Assembly (NCBI GenBank): GCA_000827325.1
Contig: KN832881.1
Span: 456,616 to 520,615, forward strand
Length of the DNA stretch: 64,000 nt
Reading direction: 5' to 3'
Origin: Oidiodendron maius Zn
Lineage: Eukaryota; Ascomycota; Leotiomycetes; Myxotrichaceae
In this document: positions 31,791-42,773 of the stretch, piece by piece
Layout of the letters: each line of letters opens with the position of its first letter
Numbering within the stretch: the first letter of the stretch is position 1
Notes under the pieces: model-generated
Seen by the model: only the letters and a program-made list of their open reading frames with translations
Databases searched by the model: none
Told to the model about the DNA's origin: nothing
Position numbers and translations under genes: made by a program

Positions 31791-33962
31791 CTATACTTCA
31801 TAGTAGTAATCGTCGTCTAATCCTTCCCTGCTTGGCACTATTCCCGCCCCTTCGACAGGCCCTACATACCCATCATCCAGCCTAACGTTCAGAAGTCGGA
31901 TCTTCAATCCGTATTCGCTGACTAGGCTAACCAACTTGTTCGTCTCTGCGGTGATGGGGGCTTGGTTTAGCAGCATGAGCAGCCCATCAAGCCACTCTGA
32001 GGCGAGGCTGTGCGTTGGAGGCATCAGAGTCAGGATCGGTCGTTCTATTTGCTCGTCGTCTGAAGACTGCGAATTATCGTCTCTCCCGATGTAGCTATTT
32101 ATGGTGATTCTTGTCGTGGAGGTTTGTTTTGGTGGATGTGACGGCGACTTCACTGTTGATGAGCTGGAGATACTCATCGCATCATCTTGAGATGCTGAAA
32201 CGTTGGAGACGACCGAGCTGATGGTACCTAAGTCTATCTTTTCATTCAACGTTTCAAGGGAAGGTTCATGTTTTAGCTGCGACTCGAACTCCGCGTAATG
32301 TAGATATCGTCGGTTTCGGGATAATTTGACGTATCTCCACGAGTTTGATTGATACTTGCTTTCGTCGTCCTTGTGAGCCACGCTCTTTGGAAACCAAGCT
32401 CCTTGTAGCAAAGACCGTATCCTCTGTTCCTTGACAAATTGGAGTGCTTCATGCTTAAGCTCGTCTCGGACCTGAAGAAGATGTTGTCCCCACTCATCTT
32501 CAAAGGTCAGTTCGAGGACTTCCATCTGCAGGTCCCGCAGACGAGAGTATTCAAATTCAGCGAGTTCCTCTTCGACGTCATGTACATCCCTTATACGCGG
32601 CGATTGGCCGACGACCTGCTCAACCAGTATCCGGACCAGTTCTGCTACCTTTTCAAAATCCGATTGCTCTGCTCCTGTCGATTTCCATAATCTAAAGAAT
32701 GCATGCAAGCTAGCAGTGTGCAATCTTGGCCACTGTAAGAGAAGAGGGCGAAATATCTTATCGTAATTTTTCATGCCATCCAAGACGAGGTAGTTTTTTG
32801 CGTCTTCAACATCTGATGTGTCGACGTCGAAGTGTTCATAGAGAATTACTGTAACAGCCAGACTTGCTCTCGCAATAGGACATCTTTCATGCAAGGGTTT
32901 TGAGGATTGCTCCAAGAGAAGTTTTTGGAAACCATCTTCATGCCGTCGAACGTAGTCAGTCAAGTCCATCATCCCCAAGAATCCTGTCATATCGAACTCC
33001 AAAGCAGGACTTTCTGTTTGGAATCCTAGCCTCCTCCACTTCTCAGGATTATGCTTCTTACTGCCTTTCTTACTCGTATCTGGTAATTCGGCTAGCCCCT
33101 CCGTCCTGTCATCGATTGATTCGGCCCTTGCAGTGGACGGTCTGGCCACCTCTTTCTTCTCCGGGGCGCTCGCCAGGTGTATTCCCTTCAAACCCCTTCT
33201 ATGTTCCTGTTTCTCCAAATCCACTGGAACATCCCTCCACTTTCTCAGAAGCAATTTAGTGAGAGCCTGGTAGTCCAGTAGAGGATGCGCCAGATCCTGC
33301 AGAGCGGAACTCTGCATCAAGGAGTACACCGACTTGATGACACCCAGATCCTGAAGTCTCTTGATGAACTTCGGCCACTCTTCCACCGCACCAGGGCTTT
33401 TCCCACTACTGCTATCGTTTGTGATCGCATCCCTCATTAACGCATTCAGCAGCATTAGCGCATTCGCACAGAGCGCATGGTCGGCCGAATTGAGCTGCGA
33501 GACCACCATCTCAAAGAATTGTGGATACACCGCAACCGCAGGCTTGAGAGCGCGGAATCCGAATGCACCCGGTATCCGAATCGCATCTCGGGACGCTTGG
33601 GGATGGCTTACGACAGCGACAAGTATGCTCATAGCTCCACGGAGGATGTTTACCAGAGGATGAGTGACGATCAATTCCACCACCCGCTCGACCAATTCTC
33701 CAGCACCGATGCTCTCGAAGATCTCCCAGCCCATGTCGACCTCGAGGAGCCGGGTGAGCGATTGGAGAGAGTAGGCTAGAGTGTTGCCGCCAGTTGACAT
33801 GATGAGCCGTCGCAGGATGTTGAGGCCGCCACTAGAGATGAATACGTCGGCAAAGGAGGGGTCATTAATTGAGGATTGAAGCTTGAAGACCGCCATCTTG
33901 CGCATGGCATCCTCGTCGCTCTGTAGGCGCGAGAGGAGTGCTGGAACATCTGCTTGGTCCAT
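31791..33962 (-). CDS. ELMO/CED-12 family protein
   Basis: Single exon, 723 aa, from MDQADVPALLSRLQSDEDAM. The N-terminal ~270 residues are an armadillo-type helical array (KLQSSINDPSFADVFISSGG, LNILRRLIMSTGG, SLTRLLEVDMGWEIF). A Lys/Glu linker leads to the ELMO domain (~340-480: FLGMMDLTDYVRRH, CPIARASLAVTVILYEHF). The C-terminal part from ~550 (GAWFPKS, WRYVKLSRNRRYLHYAEF) looks like a PH domain. A Ser-rich insert precedes LTLMPPTHSLASEWLDGLLML. ELMO proteins work with DOCK-type exchange factors to activate Rac GTPases. In fungi the homologue is linked to Rac signalling and polarised growth. The frame is open to 34085, but the ATG at 33962 gives the conserved start. Confidence 0.88.
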   Translation of the reverse strand: MDQADVPALLSRLQSDEDAMRKMAVFKLQSSINDPSFADVFISSGGLNILRRLIMSTGGNTLAYSLQSLTRLLEVDMGWEIFESIGAGELVERVVELIVTHPLVNILRGAMSILVAVVSHPQASRDAIRIPGAFGFRALKPAVAVYPQFFEMVVSQLNSADHALCANALMLLNALMRDAITNDSSSGKSPGAVEEWPKFIKRLQDLGVIKSVYSLMQSSALQDLAHPLLDYQALTKLLLRKWRDVPVDLEKQEHRRGLKGIHLASAPEKKEVARPSTARAESIDDRTEGLAELPDTSKKGSKKHNPEKWRRLGFQTESPALEFDMTGFLGMMDLTDYVRRHEDGFQKLLLEQSSKPLHERCPIARASLAVTVILYEHFDVDTSDVEDAKNYLVLDGMKNYDKIFRPLLLQWPRLHTASLHAFFRLWKSTGAEQSDFEKVAELVRILVEQVVGQSPRIRDVHDVEEELAEFEYSRLRDLQMEVLELTFEDEWGQHLLQVRDELKHEALQFVKEQRIRSLLQGAWFPKSVAHKDDESKYQSNSWRYVKLSRNRRYLHYAEFESQLKHEPSLETLNEKIDLGTISSVVSNVSASQDDAMSISSSSTVKSPSHPPKQTSTTRITINSYIGRDDNSQSSDDEQIERPILTLMPPTHSLASEWLDGLLMLLNQAPITAETNKLVSLVSEYGLKIRLLNVRLDDGYVGPVEGAGIVPSREGLDDDYYYEV

Positions 33963-34514
33963 TGTGACAGGTGTCCAGGTCGTCGGGTTTGAGAAGCAGA
34001 TATGCGCAGGACTGGCATCAGCTAGGTTGGATTGTAGTGGTTTTGTAAAACATTGGAATCCACTGCGTGCAAAGCAATGTTCCAATTGTGCTCTTCGTCG
34101 GACTCCTTGCAGTTTATCCTCGGCGATATCTGGGGTTGAGAAGGAAGATTCAGGGGTTGGAATAATTATAATCCGGTGAAATTCCCCTTCTGCCGACCAA
34201 CCGCTTTCCCCTTTTCTCCGAGTGATCGCTCAAGGTGACAAACAGGAAAGTAAGGTATTATTCCTTCCGCTATGCCAGTACTCTTCATCTCTAGTTCGTT
34301 CTTTATTGTCACGTCATACTCGAGTTACATTCTAGTAAAGTTATGTATCTATGTCATGGTTTATTTATTGTGTTCGTTATGATCTGAGGTTTGTCTCAAG
34401 CATCATTTCGCTCTGTAGATGCTGTTGAAATATCATATCGAACCTCCAGATCCTCAATATATACATTATATTTACATCCTTTCGTGAGGATTCGGTGTAT
34501 GTGCTTCATCTATA
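33963..34514. other. Intergenic, ELMO promoter and Msy 3' flank
   Basis: 552 bp between two minus-strand genes. No gene is seen. Confidence 0.45.
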
Positions 34515-37500
34515 TCACCCACCACTGGTGCCGGCATTTAACGGCTGTTCTCCCTTCCTGGCATCCTCATCGCTTTGCAGAACCTGTGAGCTCACTCTGC
34601 TAGGCCGTAGATTGGGAGTAGCATCTCCACTTGTGGCACGCTCCGTCTTATTCCCACTTAACGCTTTTCCCATTCCATTCTCCTGAGACTTTTCCTTCTC
34701 GTACAAGGTGCTCTCCGCCTCAGGACTATTGACTGTGGATGATACTTCTGGAATGTTAGCTAGACTGATGTCTCCTGTTCCAGCTTCTAGGTCATGTTGG
34801 CTTGTGCCATCATCGCCCATACCGGCCCTGCTTTTGGATCTGCCAAAGAACCGATTTCTGTGCATTCTAAAGCTGTTGCTACTGGAGATCTTGCCTAATT
34901 GACTCTCACGCGAGCTAGAGTGGCCAATTGAGGCGCCGTCCTCACTAGGGCGAGTGGAATCTCGGGATGGAGGACCACGGGGAGATGAGGAAGGGGCGAC
35001 AGGAGCCGGGAGGCGTGGTTTTGGTTTATCATAGATGTCTCCCATATTATCACCTGAGCTAATCTCTTGCATACCCAGACTAAAATCAACCCTCTTTCCC
35101 ATTTCCGAGATTGTTTCTCCCCGTTGGCGAACTATAGAAAAGCCTCTGTTTCGGAGAATCGAAGGGTGAGGGGCGGCAATCGGTTGCTCGGCGGGAGGGG
35201 CGACTATTGGCTCTTCACGAGAGAACGAAACTCGCCCGAGCCCAGGATTGGGAGATTGGTAGTCGGGTGCGGCATTGGGAGGTGGCGGATGGTTGTTATG
35301 CACGTACATAGGATAGTCTTTCGTAGCACCAGGTACGGGGCCGAGACGTGGTCCTTCAATGCCCATCTCTTGCATGCTAACCATCATGGCGCAGACAAAT
35401 TTGTTTCGGCGCTGAAGCCGTAACAGTTCGTTTTGCCAGTTCGACTTATAAAAGAATACGACATTGAGTGTGACAGAATAAGCTTCGGTAATAGTTGTAA
35501 GCTCAGTGAGAATATTTTTCTGATATTCTCGATTCTCAGAGCCGACAAATTCAAGGAGATTTCTGCGGAGTCCATCGATCTGGTCTAGCGTAGTTCCAAA
35601 CTTCACTATAACTGGTATTGCTTCAGCGAGGCCACCAGACCGACGTTGGTTAAGAATGAAAAGGGTGTTGAGATAGCTGTTTGGAGCTTGCACAACGTGG
35701 CCTTCCATCTTCTTAAACTCGGTAAAGAGGAGAGATATTTCCGTGACAAAATAGTCATCCCCCTTTAACTGGCTTCCTGTATTCCCATAGATGGTGACTC
35801 GATCGCCAACATCGAATGGATGCTTTACAAAGACGAAAATCAATGACTGGAGGAATTCTTGGGCAGTTGCGGAGAACAACCACGAAAGAGCCAAGACCGT
35901 GGAGCCCAGGGAGGTCAGAGCTGTCGATGCTGATGTTGAAATCAAGGAGACGAAAATAATAATAGTGACGATCAGGACGATGAAAACGAAAACATGATCA
36001 AGCTTGGATACGACGGAGTCCAAGTCTTTGAGGGAAGCCGTGATGGCCTTCCGTTCTCGACCAATCTCAACGCAGACAGCCTCGAGCTCTTCCATCGAAA
36101 TGTCTCCATTCATATCTTTATCGAACATGGTGAAAGCGGCGTCGGCTTCATCGTCATTATCAAAGGCATGCCGTAGATCACTAGGGTACACATTTTCAGA
36201 GTGCTCCTGCGAATAGGTTCGGTAGAGTCGGCGAGCCAATACTTGCGAGCCACTCGTTGAATTTAGGAGGGAGAGGACGCTGTAAATCGTTAGAGAAGGT
36301 ATGAAAAGGGACTTGATACCTACACTTGATGTGGATGCGTGCTGGAAGCCACAGCCCGTCCGGTGAAATCTCCAGCGACTCGTCCCGCCACATCCCCAAC
36401 TCTGTTCAGTGCCTGGCGAGCATTTTTCTGCACTTTCTCTATATAAACCTTCGGCGTTCGAGTTCCTGAGGATGGTCCAGTTTCAGGGCGTTGCTCGAAC
36501 TCTTCGTCTCCCATGGCTATCTTTTCTTTAGAGTATACGTATAGCTTCACCAAAGATGCTATTTGGAATTTATTTACCTCGATTCGATCTGAATAGGTTC
36601 GCATATGGAAACTAATGGCGATGAGCTGGATGATAATCTTCTCTATAAAGTTCAACCCAGCTGCAATAAGAATAGCAATAATAATCTTGTTGACAACAAT
36701 TTCCCAAGGTCTGGTGGCTGAGTTCCCGCTAAGATGGTGACTCTTCATGGTAGGTAGGAATGAAACTTCGACGGCAAGCCACCAGAAGAAGATGGTCGCG
36801 GGTATTTCAAGCTCTTTCCCAAGATCCCTCCATTTCTTAGAATTATTCGTAAACAAGCTAGAAACCGTTCCTATGGAGGAAGGAATCATTTTGGCAATGA
36901 TCTAGAATGTTTGTTAGCTGATAAAATAATGTAAAGAAGTAACACTAACCCTCGAAAGCCATAAGGTCAGCCAGACAATCTCCAGCCATAGGCCGAACCA
37001 AAATAGCTCTACGTCTCCAACTGTAGCCCTTTTGAACAGAAACAGGCCCAGTAAGGTAGGTATGAGAAGAATGAGAGTAAGGGGTGTGATATAGAAGAAA
37101 TACCGGACCAAGACGCTACTCTCGTGGATTCTCTTGACGAATTTGGCGAACCTCGTAGCTGGGCGGGACGGCGGGTGGTAGGCTTTGGCAACCTCATGTA
37201 TTGGATTTGTTGAGATGTCGAAGTCGTCTACCGGCTCGTGGGCTGTTCGCGATCTTGATTTTGATATCGGGGGGGAGATATGCTCAGCGTCTCGCTCGGA
37301 TTCGATTTTGGAGACCATCCGCTCCGCCTGTAAAAGGAGGAGGTCATCGTCGATTCGGCTGGCCCGTTCTCTGTCCTGAGAGGGCGATAAGGGAGAGAGA
37401 AAATGGTGGTCGTTAGGTCGTTCACGGCTTGACACATCCGTTGCTACACGTAGGTCGGGACGGTCACCTTCACCTGGCTCTTCGCCTCGAAGAGTGCCAT

Positions 37501-37612
37501 CTTCAACAGAGGATCGGCGATGTTGTGGCGGCGCCTGGAGAGGGTTATCGGGCTGGTCTGACGAGATTGCAGGGAAGGACAATTGCGCCTTCTCCTGTTC
37601 TGGCGTGGTCAT
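34515..37612 (-). CDS. EF-hand mechanosensitive channel (MscS/Msy type)
   Basis: Three exons, 37612-36950, 36901-36324 and 36279-34515, give 1001 aa. Introns are 48 nt (GTTAGT..TCTAG) and 44 nt (GTAGGT..TTTACAG). Residues 1-160 are cytosolic and polar. Membrane segments follow ([40 protein letters not shown], then two more in exon 2). A single EF-hand at ~467-480 ([13 protein letters not shown]) has the full loop ligand pattern. The MscS domain follows ([48 protein letters not shown]). The C-terminal ~300 residues are disordered and Pro/Ser-rich. The architecture matches fission-yeast Msy1/Msy2, ER channels for Ca2+ response to hypo-osmotic shock. The second splice (HPHQ|VVLSLL) uses an uncommon GTAGGT donor but keeps frame. 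Confidence 0.9.
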
Positions 37613-38392
37613 CTCCAGTCTCTTGGATAACTATATACAGACAGGAGAGCTGCGGTACTCGAGAAGATGGGCCAGCCAAGGTCTCGTCTCCAGATTGTAT
37701 ACTTGTTGACCTGGCATGTCGCAAGTAGCTTGCCAGGTTATATCTCGACCCACCGATTGCGACAAGCAGTCCTCGGCACATGAGATATGCCGAACTGGGC
37801 AATCAGGCGGTTGGACCGTGAATGGCCCAAGGCCCCCGAAGGATTAAAAAAGGGTCCGATTTTCCCCCTTGGCCCTGACGTCATATTCGGAAAATTCTGT
37901 GGCGTTACTTTCAAATCGGAATTATTATCTGTTAAGATAATATATCAGGCTCCCTATCTAGAAAGAGGCTTTATCAAATCCCGTACATGCGTTGAGATGG
38001 AATAAGGTATGGTGGTGGAGGAATTTGGTCTAAGCTATGGAGGCTTTGTGGTGATGCCGTCCTGTTGTCTCCGCCAGGACGCTTGTGACCATGGAAGGAT
38101 TCGGGGCATCTTTGAATAGGTAGTCAACGCATATATGGTATTCAAAAAGCACATCGAGACCACTGCCCGCCTCAGAGAACATAAGAGAAGATGTTTTAGA
38201 TATTGATATCCTCATATAGGAACCCAGGACGCAAGGCAAGTAAGGTACCAGAGCGGGATGCTCACGAGCGGCCGCTAGCCGAAGGGAACCACAAAGTTGC
38301 CCCTCCATCGCCACTCCAGCCTCAAGCTTCCAACAGACACAAAACCTTACACGCAAACGTTCTCGCTCATAGCCAAGACGCCACTATCCACT
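37613..38392. promoter_or_regulatory. Divergent promoter of Msy-type channel and Tma22
   Basis: 780 bp between two outward-facing starts. It carries a perfect CRE palindrome at 37876-37883. No ORF of note. Confidence 0.5.
37876..37883. promoter_or_regulatory. Perfect CRE palindrome TGACGTCA
   Basis: An exact TGACGTCA, the binding site of ATF/CREB bZIP factors (for example stress-activated AtfA in fungi). It lies 264 bp from the channel ATG and 510 bp from the Tma22 ATG. Stress control of the channel is a plausible inference. Confidence 0.5.
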
Positions 38393-39168
38393 ATGGCTGA
38401 AGTCGAGGGTGCAGAGACGCCCATCGGCCCCACCGAGCCCCAATCCAGGCACATAGTGTATTGCGGAGGCAAGTTCCATTCATATGTTCCTTTACCCCGC
38501 CGTCACCCAGTCGCTGACGTTGTGCCCGGAAACAGTCTGCTCATTACCCCCGGAGGTATGCAATCGATGCTAAATATACCAGGAGGGCATAGACTAAGAA
38601 CAATGTAGTATTGCGAATTCGGTGGCACAGTCAAGAAATGCCAGGACTGGTTACAGAGTATCCACCCAGACCTTTACAACAGAATATGGTCAGCCGGTAC
38701 GTCCTGCCCTACTCTAGCCCCTATGACTACATATTTACGCTAATCCACCCAGATGCTCTTGAAGCAGCAACCTCGTCCCTCTCCGTGGAGGCCCGGAAGC
38801 GCGCGGAGAAAGATGCGCACAAAAAAGCGCTAAAGGCAGAAGCGGCGGAAGCAAAGCAGGCCGCCACGATCGCCTCGTCCAAGGTCATCATTAAGCGGGT
38901 CGAACGCAACAAGAGGAAGTTTGTGACGGCGGTCAGCGGATTGGAGGCATTCGGTCTGGATAACAAGAAAGTGGCGAAGGACTTCGGGAAGAAGTTTGCG
39001 ACTGGTAGTAGCGTAACGAAGATACCGAGCGGCGGGGAGGAGATCGTTGTTCAGGGCGACGTGAGCGATGAGATCGAGGAATTTCTGTTGGAAAATTACA
39101 AGGTCATCCCGGAAGATAACATTGAGTTGGTGGAAAGTAAGGTCAAGAAGGGAAGTGGCTCCGGTTAG
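38393..39168 (+). CDS. TMA22: Density-regulated protein DENR/Tma22
   Basis: Four exons, 38393-38468, 38536-38555, 38609-38696 and 38753-39168, give 199 aa. Intron 1 has a GC donor (GCAAGT..AACAG). Exon 2 is only 20 nt. Introns 2 and 3 are GTATGC..TGTAG and GTACGT..CCCAG. The joined N-terminus reads HIVYCGVCSLPPEYCEFGG, then TVKKCQDWLQSIHPDLY. This is the conserved DENR cysteine motif and cannot be obtained without the GC-AG intron. A Lys/Ala-rich helix (ARKRAEKDAHKKALKAEAAE) leads to a SUI1/eIF1-like domain (~100-185: IIKRVERNKRKFVTAVSGLEAF, KKVAKDFGKKFATGSSV). With MCT1/Tma20 it recycles post-termination 40S subunits and supports re-initiation in the cytosol. Confidence 0.93.
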
Positions 39169-39292
39169 GCAATAATATAACAAGCCTCACACAGTTTTCC
39201 CGTGTCCCTCATGTCCCACAACGCCATACGCTAAACTATAAATCCGCGAAATAATGCTCGTCAAGTCTTTACATTTTCGAACGAATATGTCA

Positions 39293-40467
39293 TTAATCCC
39301 TCTTCCGTAAGACCCTGCCACCCCCTGGTACTTTCGCAGCTGGAGTCTTCTTTGTAGTCCCACCGATCCCTTTAATGGTACTCATTACTGTTTTCTTCGG
39401 TGCAGGAGCTGCTTTCTTTGTAACAGGGACAGGCTTCCTAACAATGGTGGCGTTGCTACCATCGCTAGTATCGCTGATAGCTCTCCCTCTGCCAACCTTA
39501 GGTGGCGGTGGAGGAGCCGCCATCCTTTTCCCACGCCCAATTCCTCCAGTTACAGGAGTTTCTGTAACTTTCCGCGGCGCTGTGGCTCCTCTGCCGACCT
39601 TTGCCTTCTCGACCATGTTTGACAGGATACCAGCTGCGCCTCCCGGAGGAACAGGAGGCAATGGCTTGAGGGGAGACACTGGACGGGAGAGATACGCCTT
39701 TCCTGGAGTTGTAGGCCTAATTGGAGAACCCGGAAGCGTGCGGGAATTGGCAGATCGAGGAGAGAGAACCTGGGTCGTAGGAACTTTGTTCTTTGATGTG
39801 GTTCGCTCAGCTGGCACTGGGCCCCGCGCACGCTTCTTCGGATTTTCAATATCCTCATTTTCTTTATCAACAATCATTTCATCACTGCTCTCGTTAGCAG
39901 GCCGACGGGGGAAAGAGTATGGAGGCCTTACCTGTGTCGTTTCGTGCCAAAATGAGGAGCTTGGCTAGCTTGTGCATTGCTTTGTCTTGATGTCGAGTTC
40001 TTTGCCGGCGCCTGAATTTTTGCGGGAGATCTAGAAGATATAGGAGCAGCCCTAGAAGCATTCTCGCTATACTTTAGGAGCAAATCTCCTATCTTCGCCC
40101 GTCGAAGTGCGACAGGAATGCGGTTAATTCTGATTTCGATACGCGTTCGCAGTCCTTGCGCTTGGAGCATATATTGTGCACGAAGTTTTCTTGCACGTTC
40201 CGTGACTATGGAAGCGAATCAGTAAAGTTCTTTCTGTTAAAGAAGTAGTTGGTACGAACTCTCAAGTTGAAGGTTGTCAATTAATGCTTGTTTTTGGGTT
40301 AATGTGATGCGCATCTTTGGTTTCTTGATTGGACTCCTAGTTGTGGGGGTTCTCGATGGGTGTTGGGTCTTCGTGGGGATGAGTTGAGGAGGAGTAGGGA
40401 AGCTTTGTATGTCAAGAGAGGTCGTCGATTCATCTGACTTGCGTTTCTTTGGTCGCGTCGGCGCCAT
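39293..40467 (-). CDS. NBL1: Borealin/Nbl1-like chromosomal passenger protein
   Basis: Exons 40467-40260, 40205-39932 and 39884-39293 give 357 aa. Introns are 54 nt (GTTCGT..CATAG) and 47 nt (GTAAGG..GAGAGCAG). The N-terminus has basic PRKKR-like and SPIKKPK segments. Residues ~52-115 form the borealin N-terminal helix (ITLTQKQALIDNLQLE then ERARKLRAQYMLQAQGLRTRIEIRINRIPV), which packs with survivin/Bir1 and INCENP/Sli15. The rest is disordered and rich in SP/TP sites (PRSANSRTLPGSPIRPTTP), plausible CDK sites. It should act at centromeres in the Aurora B passenger complex. The second intron ends in a tandem GAG CAG acceptor; using the upstream AG adds one Ser. Head-to-head with RPN10. Confidence 0.85.
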
Positions 40468-40850
40468 TTGTACGGGTTATAACGGAACGTTGGTAAGAAC
40501 TTTCCTCGAATTTGTTCGATATCTAGACAAGCCAAAAGTTATCAGATGTACAAAGAATTGCAAATAGCACGTAGTTCTGTTGTTGTTCTTGAAGTTCTTG
40601 GTGATTTAGCGATGTGGATGCTTTGATGTAAACAAACCAGGCGGGAGCCGCAACCGCAGCTGAAATCGCGCTAAACCTAGTCAAGGCTGGAGCTACGCAT
40701 CCTACCCTGCCTGCCTGCCTCAACCTTACCTGAGCATCATCAACATCGATTTTCCACTTAACACACTTTACCAATAACTTTTCAATCTGCTCTCGCCAAT
40801 TTATCCCCTCTCTAGAATACAAATTCCTCGAACAGAGGCCGGTAATCGAA
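40468..40850. promoter_or_regulatory. Divergent promoter of Nbl1 and RPN10
   Basis: 383 bp between outward-facing genes. It has a CCTGCCTGCCTGCC-like direct repeat near 40707. No other gene is seen. Confidence 0.5.
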
Positions 40851-41788
40851 ATGGTCCTTGAGGCTGTTATGTTGGTGGTGGACAACAGCGAATCAAGTCG
40901 AAATGGGGATTATACACCTACGAGGTTCGAAGCACAGGCCGACGCTGTCTCTCTCATATTTTCCGCTATCACGCAAGGTAATCCTGAATCATCTGTAGGA
41001 TTAATGACAATGGGAGGCAAGGGACCAGAGGTTCTCGTCACGTTAACGACAGACCATGGCAAGATCCTAGAAGGACTGCATCGCACAAAGTCCAAGATTC
41101 GCGGCGACAGCCATCTCGCTACCGGCATTCAGATCGCAGGTGTAAGTAATTAAATACCAGATTTATCTTGGGGATTGACAGGAAGCTAACGGAATTCCAA
41201 AAGCTTGCCCTCAAACATCGACAAAATAAATCACAACGTCAACGCATTATTGTCTTCACATGCAGCCCCATTCCTGAAGATGAGAAGAGCCTGATCAAAC
41301 TAGCGAAAAAGATGAGAAAATACAAAGTATCCATTGATTTTGTGGCCTTCGGCGAACTTGACGACGACGTTACAAAGAAGTTGGAGTCCTTCAACGAGAA
41401 CGTCAAGAGTGGCGATGGGTCGCACTTAGCTATCATACCTCCTGGACCTGGTCTTTTGAGTGACCAACTGGTTACCAGCCCAATATTGAGCGGCGATGGC
41501 ACCGCTGGAGCTGGTGGAGCTGGTGGTGAAAGCGGTGGCGCAGATGCTAGCAATTTCGAGTTCGGCATTGATCCATCTGTTGACCCAGAGCTAGCGCTGG
41601 CCTTGAGAATGAGCATGGAAGAAGAAAAGGCACGAGTGGACAAGGCAAATAAGGAGAAAGCGGAAGCAGAGGCTAAGGAGAAGCTGCCTGATATTGCGGA
41701 AGAAAGCTCTGGGAAGCCTGATGGAGATGGAAGTAGTAGTAAGGAGGAGAAGAAAGATGATGATGCTGATAAGATGGATACCGCATAG
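40851..41788 (+). CDS. RPN10: 26S proteasome ubiquitin receptor RPN10
   Basis: Exons 40851-41141 and 41204-41788 give 291 aa. The 62-nt intron is GTAAGT..GCTAACGGAATTCCAAAAG. A VWA domain covers ~5-190 (EAVMLVVDNSESSRNGDY, SSVGLMTMGGKGPEVLVTLT, GIQIAGLALKHRQNKSQRQRI). One ubiquitin-interacting motif lies at ~228-247 (DPELALALRMSMEEEKAR). A Lys/Glu-rich tail follows. It anchors the proteasome base-lid interface and binds polyubiquitin. The single UIM is the yeast/fungal type, unlike animal S5a with two. Confidence 0.96.
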
Positions 41789-42199
41789 TGGTATTCATGG
41801 AATATTTGCATGGCTGGCGTTGGGCATGTACCAATAGAAGTCACGATAAAATGATAGTCAGCAGATTTTTGTGTTAATTTTCAAGACTGATCTGATATTC
41901 CTTCTTATCAGCCAAATCCGAGGTGTTTCCAATATATTCCGACTTGTGCTAGAGCCTATCTTCGTTTTGCCCTGCGCCGACCATTTATATAATGGGAAGG
42001 TAGTCTCAACTCTTGTTGACGTTCCTCGGCTGTAGTTCGTTCCTATGACAGATGGCGGCTTCTCTCTCACCTATCGAGGTTCCTCTGATGTGGATGCTCT
42101 CGCGCCCGTAAAATCTAGCCTTCAATACCAACACCAACTCCAGCGCCTCTGCCTCTCCTGCCAAACTTCTACAAATTACATATTCCCCAGGAAGCCTCT
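41789..42199. other. Convergent 3' intergenic, RPN10 and TRAPPC4
   Basis: 411 bp between converging stop codons. No gene is seen. Confidence 0.45.
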
Positions 42200-42773
42200 T
42201 CACCGACTATTTAACGGCCTCAGGTACTGCACTAGCCTGCGATCGAACGCTTCACACCGCACCGGCATCTCCGTCTGGTAGAATGGATTCTTCATTACGT
42301 AGTCTGTATACAGGTCGTAAACCCTGCGTGCCACTATGTCAACATTCGGTTGGTTCGGGTCTGTGAAGAGCAGGAACTTAGTCCCGGTGAGCGTTTGGAA
42401 GCATTGCAATCTGAAGTTCTCCGTCTCGAGCACCTCGATTCCTGAGGGAGGTTCGGGCCGTGAATCGGTCGACGAACGGGCAGCCGTACTGTGGAGGGGA
42501 TTGAGGCGGGTGGTGATTGCGTGGACACTGAAGAAGAGTTTGGTTAGTTCTAGTTATAAGAAGGGTGACTAAATCGGAAGACGAATGGGACAACAAACCC
42601 GTGGAAAGTTCCCGCAAGTACAAGATAGTCGTTGACAGACAGTTTATTTAGCCCTTCGGCGAAGTCCCGTTGGTATATCAAACCGCCCGCCTTATTGATG
42701 ATAATCAAAGCGTAGACAACCCTATTTCTTGCCGTCAGCAAGATGATGGGAATGGAGGAAGGAGAGATTACAT
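42200..42773 (-). CDS. TRS23: TRAPP complex subunit TRAPPC4/Trs23 (start codon split by intron)
   Basis: Coding exons are 42773-42772 (AT only), 42721-42599 and 42527-42200, giving 150 aa. The 50-nt first intron is GTAATC..TTGCTGACGGCAAGAAATAG; its removal joins AT to G and creates ATG. The protein then reads [21 protein letters not shown], matching the very N-terminus of Trs23 and TRAPPC4. No other ATG gives this start. The second intron is GTTTGT..CTAACCAAACTCTTCTTCAG and restores [17 protein letters not shown]. The longin-like core continues with [25 protein letters not shown] and ends [19 protein letters not shown] acts as exchange factor for Ypt1/Rab1 in ER-Golgi traffic. Head-to-head with RPB4. 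Confidence 0.9.

Noticed and set aside
39375-39968. 197-codon plus-strand frame, hydrophobic
   Set aside because: Antisense shadow of the Pro/Ala/Lys-rich borealin tail. It also runs across that gene's intron.
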